DNA of 40,491 nucleotides from Clostridia bacterium (GCA_022790575.1 JAAVXM010000013.1:1-40491); one strand, 5' to 3'. Shown: positions 16,273 through 25,633, counted from the stretch's first letter. Numbers and translations: made by a program. The notes: a model not told the origin generated them from the sequence alone.

Positions 16273-17874
16273 TCATTCTACAATTACTCCAATAATAGGT
16301 GTTAGATATACATAGTTTCTAGGGTCTTGTGCATAACTAAATCCATATGACGCATTAAGTACAACAGCTCTCTCATTATAGCAAGATGGTGATGCAACTA
16401 TTGAATAAGTACTTGTATCATTAAACACTCCATTGGGTCCACTTTCAAGTGCTTTTATTGAAGCCTCATTGCTATTATATTTTCCATCACTCCCTATTGA
16501 ATATCCATATGAATTTCCAATTTTGCATATTAATGCATTACCATCTATATTATTTTGCTTCCATATATTATATGCTCTTACATACATCTCAACACTTGGA
16601 GCACCTATTGCAAAATTTGCTTCATCATTTTTATATTGCATCCAATTTTTAGTATCACATAGCCAAGATACTTGCCTTTCATTTTCTAAATCTATTACAC
16701 TATAACTTGAATTTCTCCACTTAGGGTTCATCTTTTTCATCATAGATATTCCTTCTTCTGATGCTGAATAACCACTATACTTAGAAATCTGTATACGTCG
16801 TATACTACTAGCATCTGTCTTTATATATAATGTCTTTGCTGTTCCAAAGTATCCTTTGTCATCATAGTAAAACACTCTCCATACCCCACCAGCTTCTGGA
16901 GTATAATCACGTATTTTCATTCCTATATAGTCTTTTAAATTTGTGCTATTTATTTTTTCTTTAGCTTCTGCTAATGTCATTGAATTTTCTGTTGTTACCT
17001 CTACTATTTTTTTTGTAGATATATTATCACTATTATCTGTTGCAGTTATTGCTATTTTGTATTTTGTTTGTTCTGTTGCAGTTGTTATTATTTCTACTGT
17101 TTCTCCTTGCAAAAATATTCCTGATACTTTATCTGTTGGTATTCCATCTGTTGGACTTATTGTGTAATTAAAATGCTTTATACCTGTTTCATTATCTGTT
17201 CCCTCTGCACTTATTTTTATTGTCATTACATCTGCCTCTGCTAATATCCCATCAACTGTTGGTGGTATATTATCAACTTTCACTTGTACTTGAATTGTTT
17301 TTGAACTAGTTTTCCCTTTGCTATCTTCTGCATTTATTACAACTGTTGTATCTTCTGTTATATTACTAATTACATAACTTCCATCTTCTCCTATTGAAAA
17401 TTCTGAAATTTGCTTTCCATCCTTTGTTGCACTACAATTTGTTATTCTTCCACTACTATATGTTTTTATCTTCCCTGTTATACTTATTCCTGTATCTGAA
17501 GGTTTTACCCATCCATCATTTCCACTTACTATTGCTATTATTATTATTCCATCTGCAGGACCTACATAATCTACTATTTGTGGGACACTTCTGTCAATTT
17601 CAAAAATATATCCATCAACTATTACTTGTTTCTTATCTTCTAATTCTTCTCCAACTTCTTTTATTTTATTTGACAATTGTTCGTCTGTTAATCCTTCTGT
17701 TTTTTTAATCATCTGTGCATCATTTAAAGTTATTTCTAGCTTTTCCCTTGCTTCTGCTTCACTATTTTTTACTTTTGCTTGTCTTGCTTTGTTTATTATT
17801 CCATTCTCTCCTGTTAATAATGCAATACTCATGCCTGCTAATATTAAAAGTACTATAAGTGTGACCACTAGCAT
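16273..17874 (-). CDS. Pilin-like surface protein lacking its prepilin leader
   Basis: A 533-residue frame. It starts inside the hydrophobic helix (MLVVTLIVLLILAGMSIALL), so the basic stub and the GITLIAL cleavage region of the paralogue at 14236-15537 are missing. Nucleotide alignment of the 5' sides shows about 36 nt deleted, including the ribosome-binding site, the TTG start and the leader. No good ribosome-binding site precedes the remaining ATG. The rest is intact: a charged helix (ARQAKVKNSEAEAREKLEI), VDGYIFEIDRSVPQI, two Ig-like stretches at about 110-290, and a C-terminal domain (about 310-533) with WRVFYYDDKG, ASPSC and TPIIGVIVE. The C-terminal domain differs from that of the first copy. 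Expression is doubtful. Confidence 0.7.
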   Translation of the reverse strand: MLVVTLIVLLILAGMSIALLTGENGIINKARQAKVKNSEAEAREKLEITLNDAQMIKKTEGLTDEQLSNKIKEVGEELEDKKQVIVDGYIFEIDRSVPQIVDYVGPADGIIIIAIVSGNDGWVKPSDTGISITGKIKTYSSGRITNCSATKDGKQISEFSIGEDGSYVISNITEDTTVVINAEDSKGKTSSKTIQVQVKVDNIPPTVDGILAEADVMTIKISAEGTDNETGIKHFNYTISPTDGIPTDKVSGIFLQGETVEIITTATEQTKYKIAITATDNSDNISTKKIVEVTTENSMTLAEAKEKINSTNLKDYIGMKIRDYTPEAGGVWRVFYYDDKGYFGTAKTLYIKTDASSIRRIQISKYSGYSASEEGISMMKKMNPKWRNSSYSVIDLENERQVSWLCDTKNWMQYKNDEANFAIGAPSVEMYVRAYNIWKQNNIDGNALICKIGNSYGYSIGSDGKYNSNEASIKALESGPNGVFNDTSTYSIVASPSCYNERAVVLNASYGFSYAQDPRNYVYLTPIIGVIVE

Positions 17875-17892
17875 AGTATTTTTCTTTTGGTA

Positions 17893-17931
17893 TGTAAAAA
17901 AGATAGCCTATTATACTTTTATCGTAAATAG
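17893..17931 (-). terminator. Leader hairpin before the second pilin-like gene
   Basis: CTATTTAC (17924-17931) pairs with GTATAATAG (17908-17916) with one bulge, followed by GCTATCTTTTTT on the minus strand. It is the counterpart of the hairpin at 15565-15599. It may also terminate the upstream toxin-antitoxin-like operon. Confidence 0.45.
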
Positions 17932-18000
17932 TATATCTTTATTTATAATTTTAAATCCTTATTATTACTTGTAATTATTTAAATTCTTTATATACATATA

Positions 18001-18231
18001 CTAAGCAACTTCTTCTTTGTAATTTACGACTGTTATCTCGGTCGCTAACTGTTTTAATTGATTCACAATCTTTTCTATATTTTCTGCTGTTTCATCATCA
18101 AAATATTGTTCTCCACATTGATTACATACTTTTGCTGGTACTCCTTTTACAATAATAATCGTTTCTTCTAAGTCAACTACATAATTTACTTTTTTTTCTT
18201 CTAAATCCCCTTTACATATAAAACATTTCAT
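18001..18231 (-). CDS. YgiT-type zinc finger protein, putative antitoxin (MqsA-like N-domain)
   Basis: A 76-residue protein. CFICKGDLEEKKV and VCNQCGEQYF supply two CxxC pairs for a zinc finger, as in the N-terminal domain of MqsA/YgiT. The C-terminal part is a short helix rich in acidic residues and Gln. The DNA-binding HTH domain of full-length MqsA is absent. An in-frame ATG at 18267 exists, but AAGGAGG lies just upstream of the ATG at 18231, which overlaps the stop of the upstream gene as ATGA. That gives tight translational coupling, usual for toxin-antitoxin pairs. The role as antitoxin rests on context. Confidence 0.75.
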   Translation of the reverse strand: MKCFICKGDLEEKKVNYVVDLEETIIIVKGVPAKVCNQCGEQYFDDETAENIEKIVNQLKQLATEITVVNYKEEVA

Positions 18232-18560
18232 TTCTCTTTCCTCCTTGTTTCCATATCCTTTTCCCATTTATTAAAATCTGGATAATATGCAGTTATCATG
18301 TGCACTGTGTTTTCACTGACTCCACATACTATATGTAACATTTTATTGTCTAGACTATATCCCAATATTAGACAACTTGGGTATGGATAATCTTCATAGT
18401 AATATTCTACTATCTTACCTGTTTTTATTGCTGCCTTTACATCAGAAATCAAAATATTTCTTTGATTTAGTCTATTTAAACAATGTTTTGTCCAATCTAC
18501 TTTTCTGTCTGCTATATATTTTTTTATAGTTTCTATATTTAATAAATCGTCTATCAACAT
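18228..18560 (-). CDS. DUF4258 protein, putative toxin partner
   Basis: A 110-residue protein of the DUF4258 family, identified by WTKHCLNRLNQRNI near the N-terminus, KTGKIVEYYYEDYPYPSCLILGY, and LHIVCGVSENTVHMITAYYPD. Such proteins are often paired with YgiT-type zinc fingers and have an MqsR/RelE-like size and pattern, so an RNase-type toxin is a reasonable guess. No activity has been shown by sequence alone. It has the ribosome-binding site AAGGAGG and is first in a two-gene operon. It lies within the pilin-like cluster. Confidence 0.75.
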   Translation of the reverse strand: MLIDDLLNIETIKKYIADRKVDWTKHCLNRLNQRNILISDVKAAIKTGKIVEYYYEDYPYPSCLILGYSLDNKMLHIVCGVSENTVHMITAYYPDFNKWEKDMETRRKEK

Positions 18561-18576
18561 TCTATCCTCCTTGTTT

Positions 18577-18606
18577 ATTTTAGCATAAAATCACTACATT
18601 ATGCAA
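18577..18606 (-). promoter_or_regulatory. Promoter with palindromic operator of the DUF4258-zinc finger operon
   Basis: On the minus strand, TTGCAT (18601-18606), an 18-nt spacer and TAAAAT (18577-18582). A palindrome GCATAA (18583-18588) / TTATGC (18599-18604) spans the spacer. Binding there would block RNA polymerase, as in autoregulated toxin-antitoxin operons. The available antitoxin lacks an HTH, so the repressor is unclear. Confidence 0.45.
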
Positions 18607-18903
18607 TTGTTTTTTTGTTTTTCTTATATCTAATAATTGAACATGCTACTCCACTCTTTTCCTCTACTGTCCCATCTTCTTTCATCTCAAATATATATCC
18701 CTCTTCTTTTACTATTTATGGAAACCCTTCATTCGGTGCATTTTTCTCTATATTATTATTCCATTTTCTCCTGTTAGCATAGCTATGCTTGTCCCTGCCA
18801 ATATCAATAATACTATAAGTGTGACAACCAACGCTATTAGCGTTATTCCTCTTTCTTCTGCTACTTTTTTGTTCTTTTCTTTCACATACTTAACTTCATA
18901 CAT
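18599..18903 (-). pseudogene. Relict pilin-like gene
   Basis: From an ATG at 18903 (or GTG at 18912) a 51-residue frame reads into RGITLIALVVTLIVLLILAG and SIAMLTGENGII, nearly identical to the first pilin-like protein, then stops at 18748. Further on, up to 18599, another frame encodes EEGYIFEMKEDGTVEEKSG, which resembles the VDGYIFEIDRSVP part of the relatives. The gene is thus a remnant with its middle disrupted and the rest lost. Its 3' end now abuts the promoter of the DUF4258 operon. A perfect promoter remains upstream at 19011-19039. Confidence 0.7.
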
Positions 18904-19010
18904 TCGTACCACTCAATCCTTTCATTCTTCTTATGTTTCTCCTTTTTTACTTTTTTATTCATTTTTACATTTCATTCTCTTAATGTAAAAGTAAAACTTT
19001 TGCTATTCGC

Positions 19011-19039
19011 ATTATATTTTGTTCTAATATTCTTGTCAA
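19011..19039 (-). promoter_or_regulatory. Consensus promoter in front of the relict pilin-like gene
   Basis: TTGACA (19034-19039), a 17-nt spacer and TATAAT (19011-19016) on the minus strand. The leader runs about 100 nt to the relict start. On the plus strand of 18904-19188 I see only the ribosome-binding site GAAAGGAATG of the ATPase gene. No Mg-sensing riboswitch is recognisable. Confidence 0.75.
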
Positions 19040-19188
19040 TACTTCTCTTGCTTATTGCGTAACTTTTTGCCAACAAAATTGCTTTACTTCTTTTCAATAT
19101 ATTTCTTAAAATCTTCTAATTCAGAATAAAATCAGTCAAAAATGTAATAATAAAAACATAAATAAAATGAGAAAGGAATGATATTAAA

Positions 19189-21795
19189 ATGCAAAGTGAC
19201 AAAAAGGAAGAAGTAAATGTAGACAAAATATATGGTCATTTAAGTAAAATTTCAGATGAAGAATTTATCAAAGAATTCAATGTAAAAAAAGAAGGTTTAA
19301 ATGATGAAGATATCTCTCAAAGGCTAAATACATATGGTCATAATGAAATAACACAAGCAAAGCCTAAGAAATGGTATCATTACTTTATAAGTAGTTTATT
19401 TACACCATTTAATAGTATTCTAATAGGAATAGCAATAATACTATTATACACTGATGTATATTTAGCACAAGAGCCAAATTATGCAAATATAATAGTAATT
19501 CTAGTATTAGTAGTAGTTAGTACTTTACTAGACTTTGTTTCAGAATATAGGTCAAATTTAGCAGCAGAAAGGTTAAAGCAATTAGTATCATCAAATGCAA
19601 CAGTTATTAGAAACAATAGAAAAGTTAAAGTCCCTTTTAAAAACTTAGTAGTTGGTGATACAGTTTTATTATCAGCTGGAGATATGATACCTGCGGACTT
19701 AAGAATAATTGAAGCAAAAGACTTATATGTCGGTCAATCTTCATTAACAGGAGAATCAGATGCAATAAAAAAATCAGTGAACTCTGAAACTACAAATGAA
19801 ATTGACAGTCTATCAGATTTAGACACAATTTGTTTTATGGGAACAAATGTAATTAGTGGTTCAGCAAAAGGCATTGTTATTCTCACTGCTGATAACACAT
19901 ATTTTGGAAAAGTTGCTCATACATTAACAAATGGTAAACCAAAAACTGCATTTCAAAAAGGAATTGAAAACATCAGCAAATTATTAATTAGATTTATGGT
20001 TGTTCTAATACCTGTTGTTTTTTTGTTAAATGTGTGGAAACATGATATAATAATATCTTTTACATTTGCTGTTGCTATTGCAATATGTATCACACCACTT
20101 TTACTTCCAGTTATATTATCAACCTGTTTATCAAAAGGTGCACTTAGAATGTCAAAAAAGAAAACTATCGTAAAAAAGCTTGACTCTATACAAAGTTTTG
20201 GTGCAATGAACATCTTATGTACTGATAAGACAGGAACTTTGACAGAAGACAAAATTGTACTTGAACGTTATCTTGATGTACTGGGAACTGAAAATCCCCG
20301 TGTCCTAAAACATGCCTTTTTAAATTCTTATTTTCAAACTGGATTGCGTAGTAATATTGATGAAGCTGTTATCTCTCGTGGTGTCGAAAATGGAATGGAA
20401 GAAATTTCAGGAAAATATACAAAAATAGACGAAATCCCTTTTGATTTCTCACGTAGGAGACTTTCTGTTGTTGTTAATGATGGTACAAAAACTCAATTAA
20501 TTACAAAAGGTGCTGTTGAGGAAATACTAAATATCTCTACTCTAATAGATTATGAGGGTAAAGTTTCACCTATTACAAATGAAATAAAAGAAAATATGAA
20601 AAAAATAACAAAAGACTTAAATAAACAAGGTTTACGTGTTGTAGCAGTATGTCAAAAAAACGACCTTGATAAATCATCTGGATTTAATGTTTCTGATGAA
20701 AAAAATATGGTTTTAATGGGCTTTATTGGTTTCCTTGACCCTCCTAAAGAAACAGCAAAATCTTCTATTGAAAAGTTAAATAAAAATGGTATTAGAGTTA
20801 TTGTTTTAACAGGTGATAATATTGAAGTCACACGTTGTGTATGTAATAAAGTTGGAATTACTTCTAAAAAAATTATTACAGGCACACAAATTGATAAACT
20901 TTCAGACCAAGGTGTTATAAGATTATTGAGAAAAACTAATATATTCGCAAAACTATCTCCTATTCAAAAAGCACGTATAGTAAGATTACTAAAAGAAGCT
21001 GGAAATATAGTTGGTTATATGGGTGATGGAATTAATGATAGTCCTTCACTTGTAAATTCAGATGTTGGTGTTTCTGTTGATACAGCTGTTGATATTGCCA
21101 AAGAATCTGCTGATATAATACTACTTGAAAAAGATTTACATGTTTTACTTGATGGTGTTAAAGAGGGACGATATACTTTTGCAAATTTAATGAAATATAT
21201 AAAACTTGCTGCAAGCTTCAATTTTGGAGAGGTAATGTCTGTAATTATAGCCAGTGTATTTCTTCCATTTCTACCTGAAACTCCGATTCAGCTTTTAGTT
21301 GAAGGATTATTATACGATTTTGGTCAATTGACTCTTCCTTTGGATAATGTTGATGAGGAATATTTAGATAAGCCTAAAAAGTTTAATATTAAGAGTTTAA
21401 AGAATTTTATGCTTTTTATGGGACCACTTAGTTCATGTTTTGACTTGATTGTTTTTGCTTTAGTTTGGTTTATTTTTGATATTCATGAGGCAGCTATTTT
21501 TCAAACAATATGGTTTTCTTATGGCGTAGTTTCAAACTTAGTTGGTCTACATGTTATCAGAACCGCTAAAATACCTTTTAAACAAAGTCATGCATCAAAA
21601 TATGTTTATTTTTCTTCACTATTGTTTAGTATTATAGCAATGATTGTACCATATACTTTCTTAGGTCGTGCTATTGGTCTTACAGCTCTTGCGCCTAAAT
21701 ATTTTTCAATTATTATTGGTGTACCTATTCTCTATTGTTTTGTCGCTGTTTTTGCCAAAAAAGTCTATATCAAAAAATATGGCGAATGGATTTAA
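19189..21795 (+). CDS. P-type ATPase, magnesium-translocating MgtA-like
   Basis: An 868-residue P-type ATPase. It has an N-terminal cation-ATPase region (LNTYGHNEIT), an A-domain with SLTGESDA, phospho-acceptor Asp346 in CTDKTGTLT, a KGAVEEIL nucleotide-binding motif, LTGDN and the hinge MGDGINDSPSL. About ten membrane segments can be seen, the last six after residue 690. The layout, the ILCTDKTGTLTEDKI context and the C-terminal YDFGQLTLPLDNVD...KP resemble the MgtA/MgtB type that imports Mg2+. The M4 motif reads ITPLLLPVI where MgtA usually has LTPEMLPMI, so the acidic residue near the ion site is missing and specificity may differ. It is a single gene on the plus strand. Confidence 0.85.
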   Translation: MQSDKKEEVNVDKIYGHLSKISDEEFIKEFNVKKEGLNDEDISQRLNTYGHNEITQAKPKKWYHYFISSLFTPFNSILIGIAIILLYTDVYLAQEPNYANIIVILVLVVVSTLLDFVSEYRSNLAAERLKQLVSSNATVIRNNRKVKVPFKNLVVGDTVLLSAGDMIPADLRIIEAKDLYVGQSSLTGESDAIKKSVNSETTNEIDSLSDLDTICFMGTNVISGSAKGIVILTADNTYFGKVAHTLTNGKPKTAFQKGIENISKLLIRFMVVLIPVVFLLNVWKHDIIISFTFAVAIAICITPLLLPVILSTCLSKGALRMSKKKTIVKKLDSIQSFGAMNILCTDKTGTLTEDKIVLERYLDVLGTENPRVLKHAFLNSYFQTGLRSNIDEAVISRGVENGMEEISGKYTKIDEIPFDFSRRRLSVVVNDGTKTQLITKGAVEEILNISTLIDYEGKVSPITNEIKENMKKITKDLNKQGLRVVAVCQKNDLDKSSGFNVSDEKNMVLMGFIGFLDPPKETAKSSIEKLNKNGIRVIVLTGDNIEVTRCVCNKVGITSKKIITGTQIDKLSDQGVIRLLRKTNIFAKLSPIQKARIVRLLKEAGNIVGYMGDGINDSPSLVNSDVGVSVDTAVDIAKESADIILLEKDLHVLLDGVKEGRYTFANLMKYIKLAASFNFGEVMSVIIASVFLPFLPETPIQLLVEGLLYDFGQLTLPLDNVDEEYLDKPKKFNIKSLKNFMLFMGPLSSCFDLIVFALVWFIFDIHEAAIFQTIWFSYGVVSNLVGLHVIRTAKIPFKQSHASKYVYFSSLLFSIIAMIVPYTFLGRAIGLTALAPKYFSIIIGVPILYCFVAVFAKKVYIKKYGEWI

Positions 21796-21801
21796 TTAAT
21801 G

Positions 21802-22010
21802 CAATTCTAGTACCTGCGCAATAAATTCTTAATTAATTAAAAATAAAAGCTTGAAATATATAACTTTTGAGTAAATTGTGGGGACCGTTCAAAAGTTCTC
21901 AAAAGTTGTAAACTTTTGTTAGAACTTTTAGAATGGGGATACGGTAAAGTTATATATTTCAAGCTTTATTTAATTAATTTCTATAATTTATCATGCAGCT
22001 ACTAGAATTG
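21802..22010. repeat. 209-nt nested hairpin between convergent genes
   Basis: The outer arms CAATTCTAGTA (21802-21812) and TACTAGAATTG (22000-22010) match perfectly. Imperfectly paired AT-rich arms follow, then a perfect 21-bp pairing (21847-21867 with 21946-21966). Inside, AAAAGTTCT (21891-21899) pairs with AGAACTTTT (21921-21929) and CAAAAGTT with AACTTTTG (21900-21907 and 21911-21918). GTGGGGACC and GGGGATACGG lie opposite each other as an internal bulge. It fills the gap between the ATPase gene and dnaE and could terminate both, but its length suggests a mobile palindromic element or a structured RNA. Confidence 0.7.
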
Positions 22011-22032
22011 TAATATTTAATTCTTATTATTA

Positions 22033-25000
22033 CTATATTTTGCAATTTTCTTTTCCTATAATATCTTCAAAAATCTTTAAAATCTCATCAGTTATATAAA
22101 TAGTTCCACAGCTTTTTAATTCTTCTCCTACTTTTATCATTACATTAATATTATTTTGATTACCATTAAAGAATTTAATAGCTCCTCTAAGTTTATCTTT
22201 TTGTTCCTCAGATACTTCTGTAATATCAAGCGTTAGTAATTTAGCTTTTGTTTCTCCAAAATTTTTGATTTCTTGTGCAACAATTTTAGTAACATCATCT
22301 TCTCTAATACTAAGCCTACCACTAATCATTACAATATTTTCTTCAATTAAAACATCTTGTGCTTTAAAATAAGTTGGTTCAAATACAATTATTTCTGCAG
22401 ACCCATATAAATCTTCAATTGTTAGAAATACCATAATCTTATTATTTTTAGTATATTTCTTTTTTACAGATGTTATTATTCCTGCAATTTTTACATTTTG
22501 ACCATCTACAAACTTCGTATTTTCTTTAATTTCTTCCATCTCACCTGAATTTTGATTATCAATTTCATGCATTTGCATTGACGAAATGCTTGTATTCGCA
22601 ATTATTTGTTCTCTCATTTTTTCTAGTGGATGACCAGAAACATATATTCCTAACATCTCTTTTTCCATAGACAAAAAGTCTTTTTCAGATAGTTCTGGTA
22701 ATTCTTCAAAACTGTATTTTATCTCATTTAAATTACTATCTTCTGTAGAATCACTCAAGTCAAACATTGAAACTTGACCATCCATTCCCTTTTTATTATG
22801 TGCTTGAATTGTTTCTATTATTTTTTCAAATGAAGCAATTAGTGTTGCCCTTGTTTCAGGGAATTCTGAGAATGTTCCTGCCTTTATTAAACTTTCAACA
22901 CATTTTTTATTTACCGCTTCTCCTGCCATTCTTTCACAAAAATCCACAAAGCTTGTAAATTCTCCATCAGCTTCTCTATCTGTAATTATATTTTCAACAG
23001 GTTGTAATCCAACATTTTTGATACTTGCTAATCCAAAGCGGATTTTACCTAATTTATTTCCCACATTATTTGAAGTATCCTCATTTAAATTATTATCATT
23101 TTCAACAGTGAATTTTGAATAACTTTTATTTATATCTGGTTTTAATATTTCTATTCCCATTCTTCTACATTCATCTATATAATCAGGAACTTTATCTAAA
23201 TTTCCTAAAAAGCTATTTAACATTGATGCCATGAATTCCGCTGGATAATATGTTTTTAAATATGCTGTTCTATATGCAACTACTGCATAACATGCAGCAT
23301 GCGATTTATTAAATGCATATTTTGCAAATTCTGACATCTCATCAAATATCTTATTTGCTGATTCTGCATCAATACCATTTCGTACACAACCTGGAACTAT
23401 AATATTCCCCTCTTCATCTACTTGTCCGTTTATAAATACTTCTCTTTCTTTAGCCATTACATCAAGCTTTTTCTTTCCCATTGCTCTACGTACTAGGTCT
23501 GCTCTTCCTAATGAATATCCCGCCAAATCTCTAACAATTTGCATTACTTGCTCTTGGTATACCATACATCCATAAGTTACATTTAATATTGGTTCTAAAC
23601 TTGGATGTGTATATTCATTATGCCCTGGATTTTGTTTTCCTCTAATATACCTTGGAATTTGGTCCATTGGACCTGGTCTATATAATGATACACCAGCTAT
23701 TATATCTTCTAAACAGTCTGGTTTTAGTTCCTTCATGAAGTTTGTCATTCCTTGTGATTCAAACTGGAATATTCCAATACTATTTCCTTCCTGCCATAAT
23801 TTATAAACATTTGGGTCTGCCATTTCTTTATCAAATTCGACATCTATTCCTCTTCCTTTTTTTACTAGATTTATTGTATCCTGAATTACTGTTAATGTTC
23901 GTAAACCTAAAAAGTCCATCTTTAATAGTCCTAGTTCTTCAAGTGTTGTCATTATAAATTGTGTTGATATTTGATTGTCTCTTACATATAGTGGAACATA
24001 TGTATCTACTGGTTCTTTTGTTATTACAACTCCACATGCATGTGTTGATGCCTGTCTTGGCATCCCTTCTAATGCCATTGCTATATCTAATAATTTGTGT
24101 ATTTGCTCATCATCATCATATAAACTTTTTAATTCTATATTCTGGTCTAATGCTTTTGGTATTGTTATATGTAATTCATTTGGTATCATCTTAGCTAATC
24201 TATCTGCTTCTGCATATGGAAAATCTAATACTCTTGCAACATCACGTATTACCATCTTTGCTGCCATTGTTCCAAATGTTATAATTTGCGATACATGGTC
24301 ATGTCCATATTTTTCTGCTACATAGTCTATTACATCCTGCCTATGCTCATAACAAAAGTCTACATCAAAATCTGGCATACTTATTCTTTCTGGATTTAAA
24401 AATCTTTCAAATAGTAAACCATATTTCATAGGGTCTATATCTGTTATTTCTATTGAATATGCTAGAATAGAGCCCGCTCCTGAACCACGTCCTGGTCCAA
24501 CAGGTATTCCATTTTTTTTAGCATAATGTATAAAGTCCCAAACTATTAAGTAATAGTCTACATATCCCATGTTCTTTATTACTCCTAGTTCATATTCTGC
24601 TCTTTTAGTAATTTCCTCTGATGGATTGTCTCCATATCTTTTCTTTATCCCATCATCACATAATTTCTTTAAAAAGTCATAATGTGTTGGAAATTCTGGT
24701 GGTACATCATAATTTGGTAATATTGTATGCCCAAATTCAAATTCTACATTACACTTCTCTGCTATTTTTACAGTATTTTCTATTGCATCTGGAAATGCTG
24801 AAAAGTATTCAATCATTTCTTCTGGAGTTTTTACATATAATTCATCTGTTTCGAATCTCATTCTGTCTTCATCACTCATTCTCTTCCCTGTTTGAATACA
24901 TAACAAAATTTCATGATTATATGCATCTTCTTTTCTCAAATAATGTGCATCGTTTGTAGCAACTAATGGTATATCTAGTTTTCTTGCAAGTTTAACTAGT

Positions 25001-25563
25001 TTTTGGTTTGCTAATACTTGCTCTTTTATTCCATTACTCTGAATTTCAATATAATAATCTTCTCCAAATACTTTTTTATGCCATAGTGCTATTTCTTCGG
25101 CTTTTTCTTCTTCTCCATTTAATAGTGCTTGATTGACACTCCCTGCTAAACATGCACTCAGGCATATTAGCCCTTCATGATATTGTTCTAATACTTCTAA
25201 GTCTATACGTGGCTTATAATAATACCCTTCTGTAAAACCTATTGATACTAATTTACTTAAGTTTTGATATCCTTTTTGGTCTTTTGCAAGTAAAATTAAA
25301 TGATTGTATTTATTATCTATTCCTGGCTCTTTATCAAATCTCGAACGTTGTGCAACATATACTTCACATCCAATTATTGGCTTTATTCCTTCTTTTTTAC
25401 ATGCTTTATAAAAGTCAATTGCTCCATACATTACTCCATGGTCTGTTATTGCTATTGCTTTCATCCCCAATTCTTTTGCTCTTACTGGCAAGTCTTTTAT
25501 TCTATTTGCTCCATCTAATAAACTATATTCACTGTGTATGTGTAAATGTACAAACTCTGGCAT
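22033..25563 (-). CDS. dnaE: DNA polymerase III alpha subunit, DnaE type
   Basis: A 1176-residue C-family replicative polymerase. The N-terminal PHP domain starts FVHLHIHSEYSLLDG and contains AITDHGVMYG and TNDAHYL. The palm has GPGRGSGAGS and the catalytic PDFDVDF (about residue 410). The fingers include YRPGPMDQIPRYI and GCMVYQEQVMQI, then FNKSHAACYAVVAYRTAYLK and an HhH/OB-fold C-terminal part at about 980-1090 (VKIAGIITSVKKKYTKN). There is no exonuclease insertion, which separates it from PolC. In Firmicutes with PolC, DnaE extends primers; whether PolC exists here is not visible. It appears to be a single gene with a weak TACAAT -10 at 25597-25602. Confidence 0.97.
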   Translation of the reverse strand: MPEFVHLHIHSEYSLLDGANRIKDLPVRAKELGMKAIAITDHGVMYGAIDFYKACKKEGIKPIIGCEVYVAQRSRFDKEPGIDNKYNHLILLAKDQKGYQNLSKLVSIGFTEGYYYKPRIDLEVLEQYHEGLICLSACLAGSVNQALLNGEEEKAEEIALWHKKVFGEDYYIEIQSNGIKEQVLANQKLVKLARKLDIPLVATNDAHYLRKEDAYNHEILLCIQTGKRMSDEDRMRFETDELYVKTPEEMIEYFSAFPDAIENTVKIAEKCNVEFEFGHTILPNYDVPPEFPTHYDFLKKLCDDGIKKRYGDNPSEEITKRAEYELGVIKNMGYVDYYLIVWDFIHYAKKNGIPVGPGRGSGAGSILAYSIEITDIDPMKYGLLFERFLNPERISMPDFDVDFCYEHRQDVIDYVAEKYGHDHVSQIITFGTMAAKMVIRDVARVLDFPYAEADRLAKMIPNELHITIPKALDQNIELKSLYDDDEQIHKLLDIAMALEGMPRQASTHACGVVITKEPVDTYVPLYVRDNQISTQFIMTTLEELGLLKMDFLGLRTLTVIQDTINLVKKGRGIDVEFDKEMADPNVYKLWQEGNSIGIFQFESQGMTNFMKELKPDCLEDIIAGVSLYRPGPMDQIPRYIRGKQNPGHNEYTHPSLEPILNVTYGCMVYQEQVMQIVRDLAGYSLGRADLVRRAMGKKKLDVMAKEREVFINGQVDEEGNIIVPGCVRNGIDAESANKIFDEMSEFAKYAFNKSHAACYAVVAYRTAYLKTYYPAEFMASMLNSFLGNLDKVPDYIDECRRMGIEILKPDINKSYSKFTVENDNNLNEDTSNNVGNKLGKIRFGLASIKNVGLQPVENIITDREADGEFTSFVDFCERMAGEAVNKKCVESLIKAGTFSEFPETRATLIASFEKIIETIQAHNKKGMDGQVSMFDLSDSTEDSNLNEIKYSFEELPELSEKDFLSMEKEMLGIYVSGHPLEKMREQIIANTSISSMQMHEIDNQNSGEMEEIKENTKFVDGQNVKIAGIITSVKKKYTKNNKIMVFLTIEDLYGSAEIIVFEPTYFKAQDVLIEENIVMISGRLSIREDDVTKIVAQEIKNFGETKAKLLTLDITEVSEEQKDKLRGAIKFFNGNQNNINVMIKVGEELKSCGTIYITDEILKIFEDIIGKENCKI

Positions 25564-25633
25564 TTTTTATTTCCTTTCTTTTATCTACTTTTGCTAATTG
25601 TATCATAGATATATTGTAATTTCTATACAAAAC

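Noticed and set aside
18904..19188. Mg-sensing M-box riboswitch before the P-ATPase gene
   Set aside because: No recognisable M-box core; the region is AT-rich and contains a minus-strand promoter instead.
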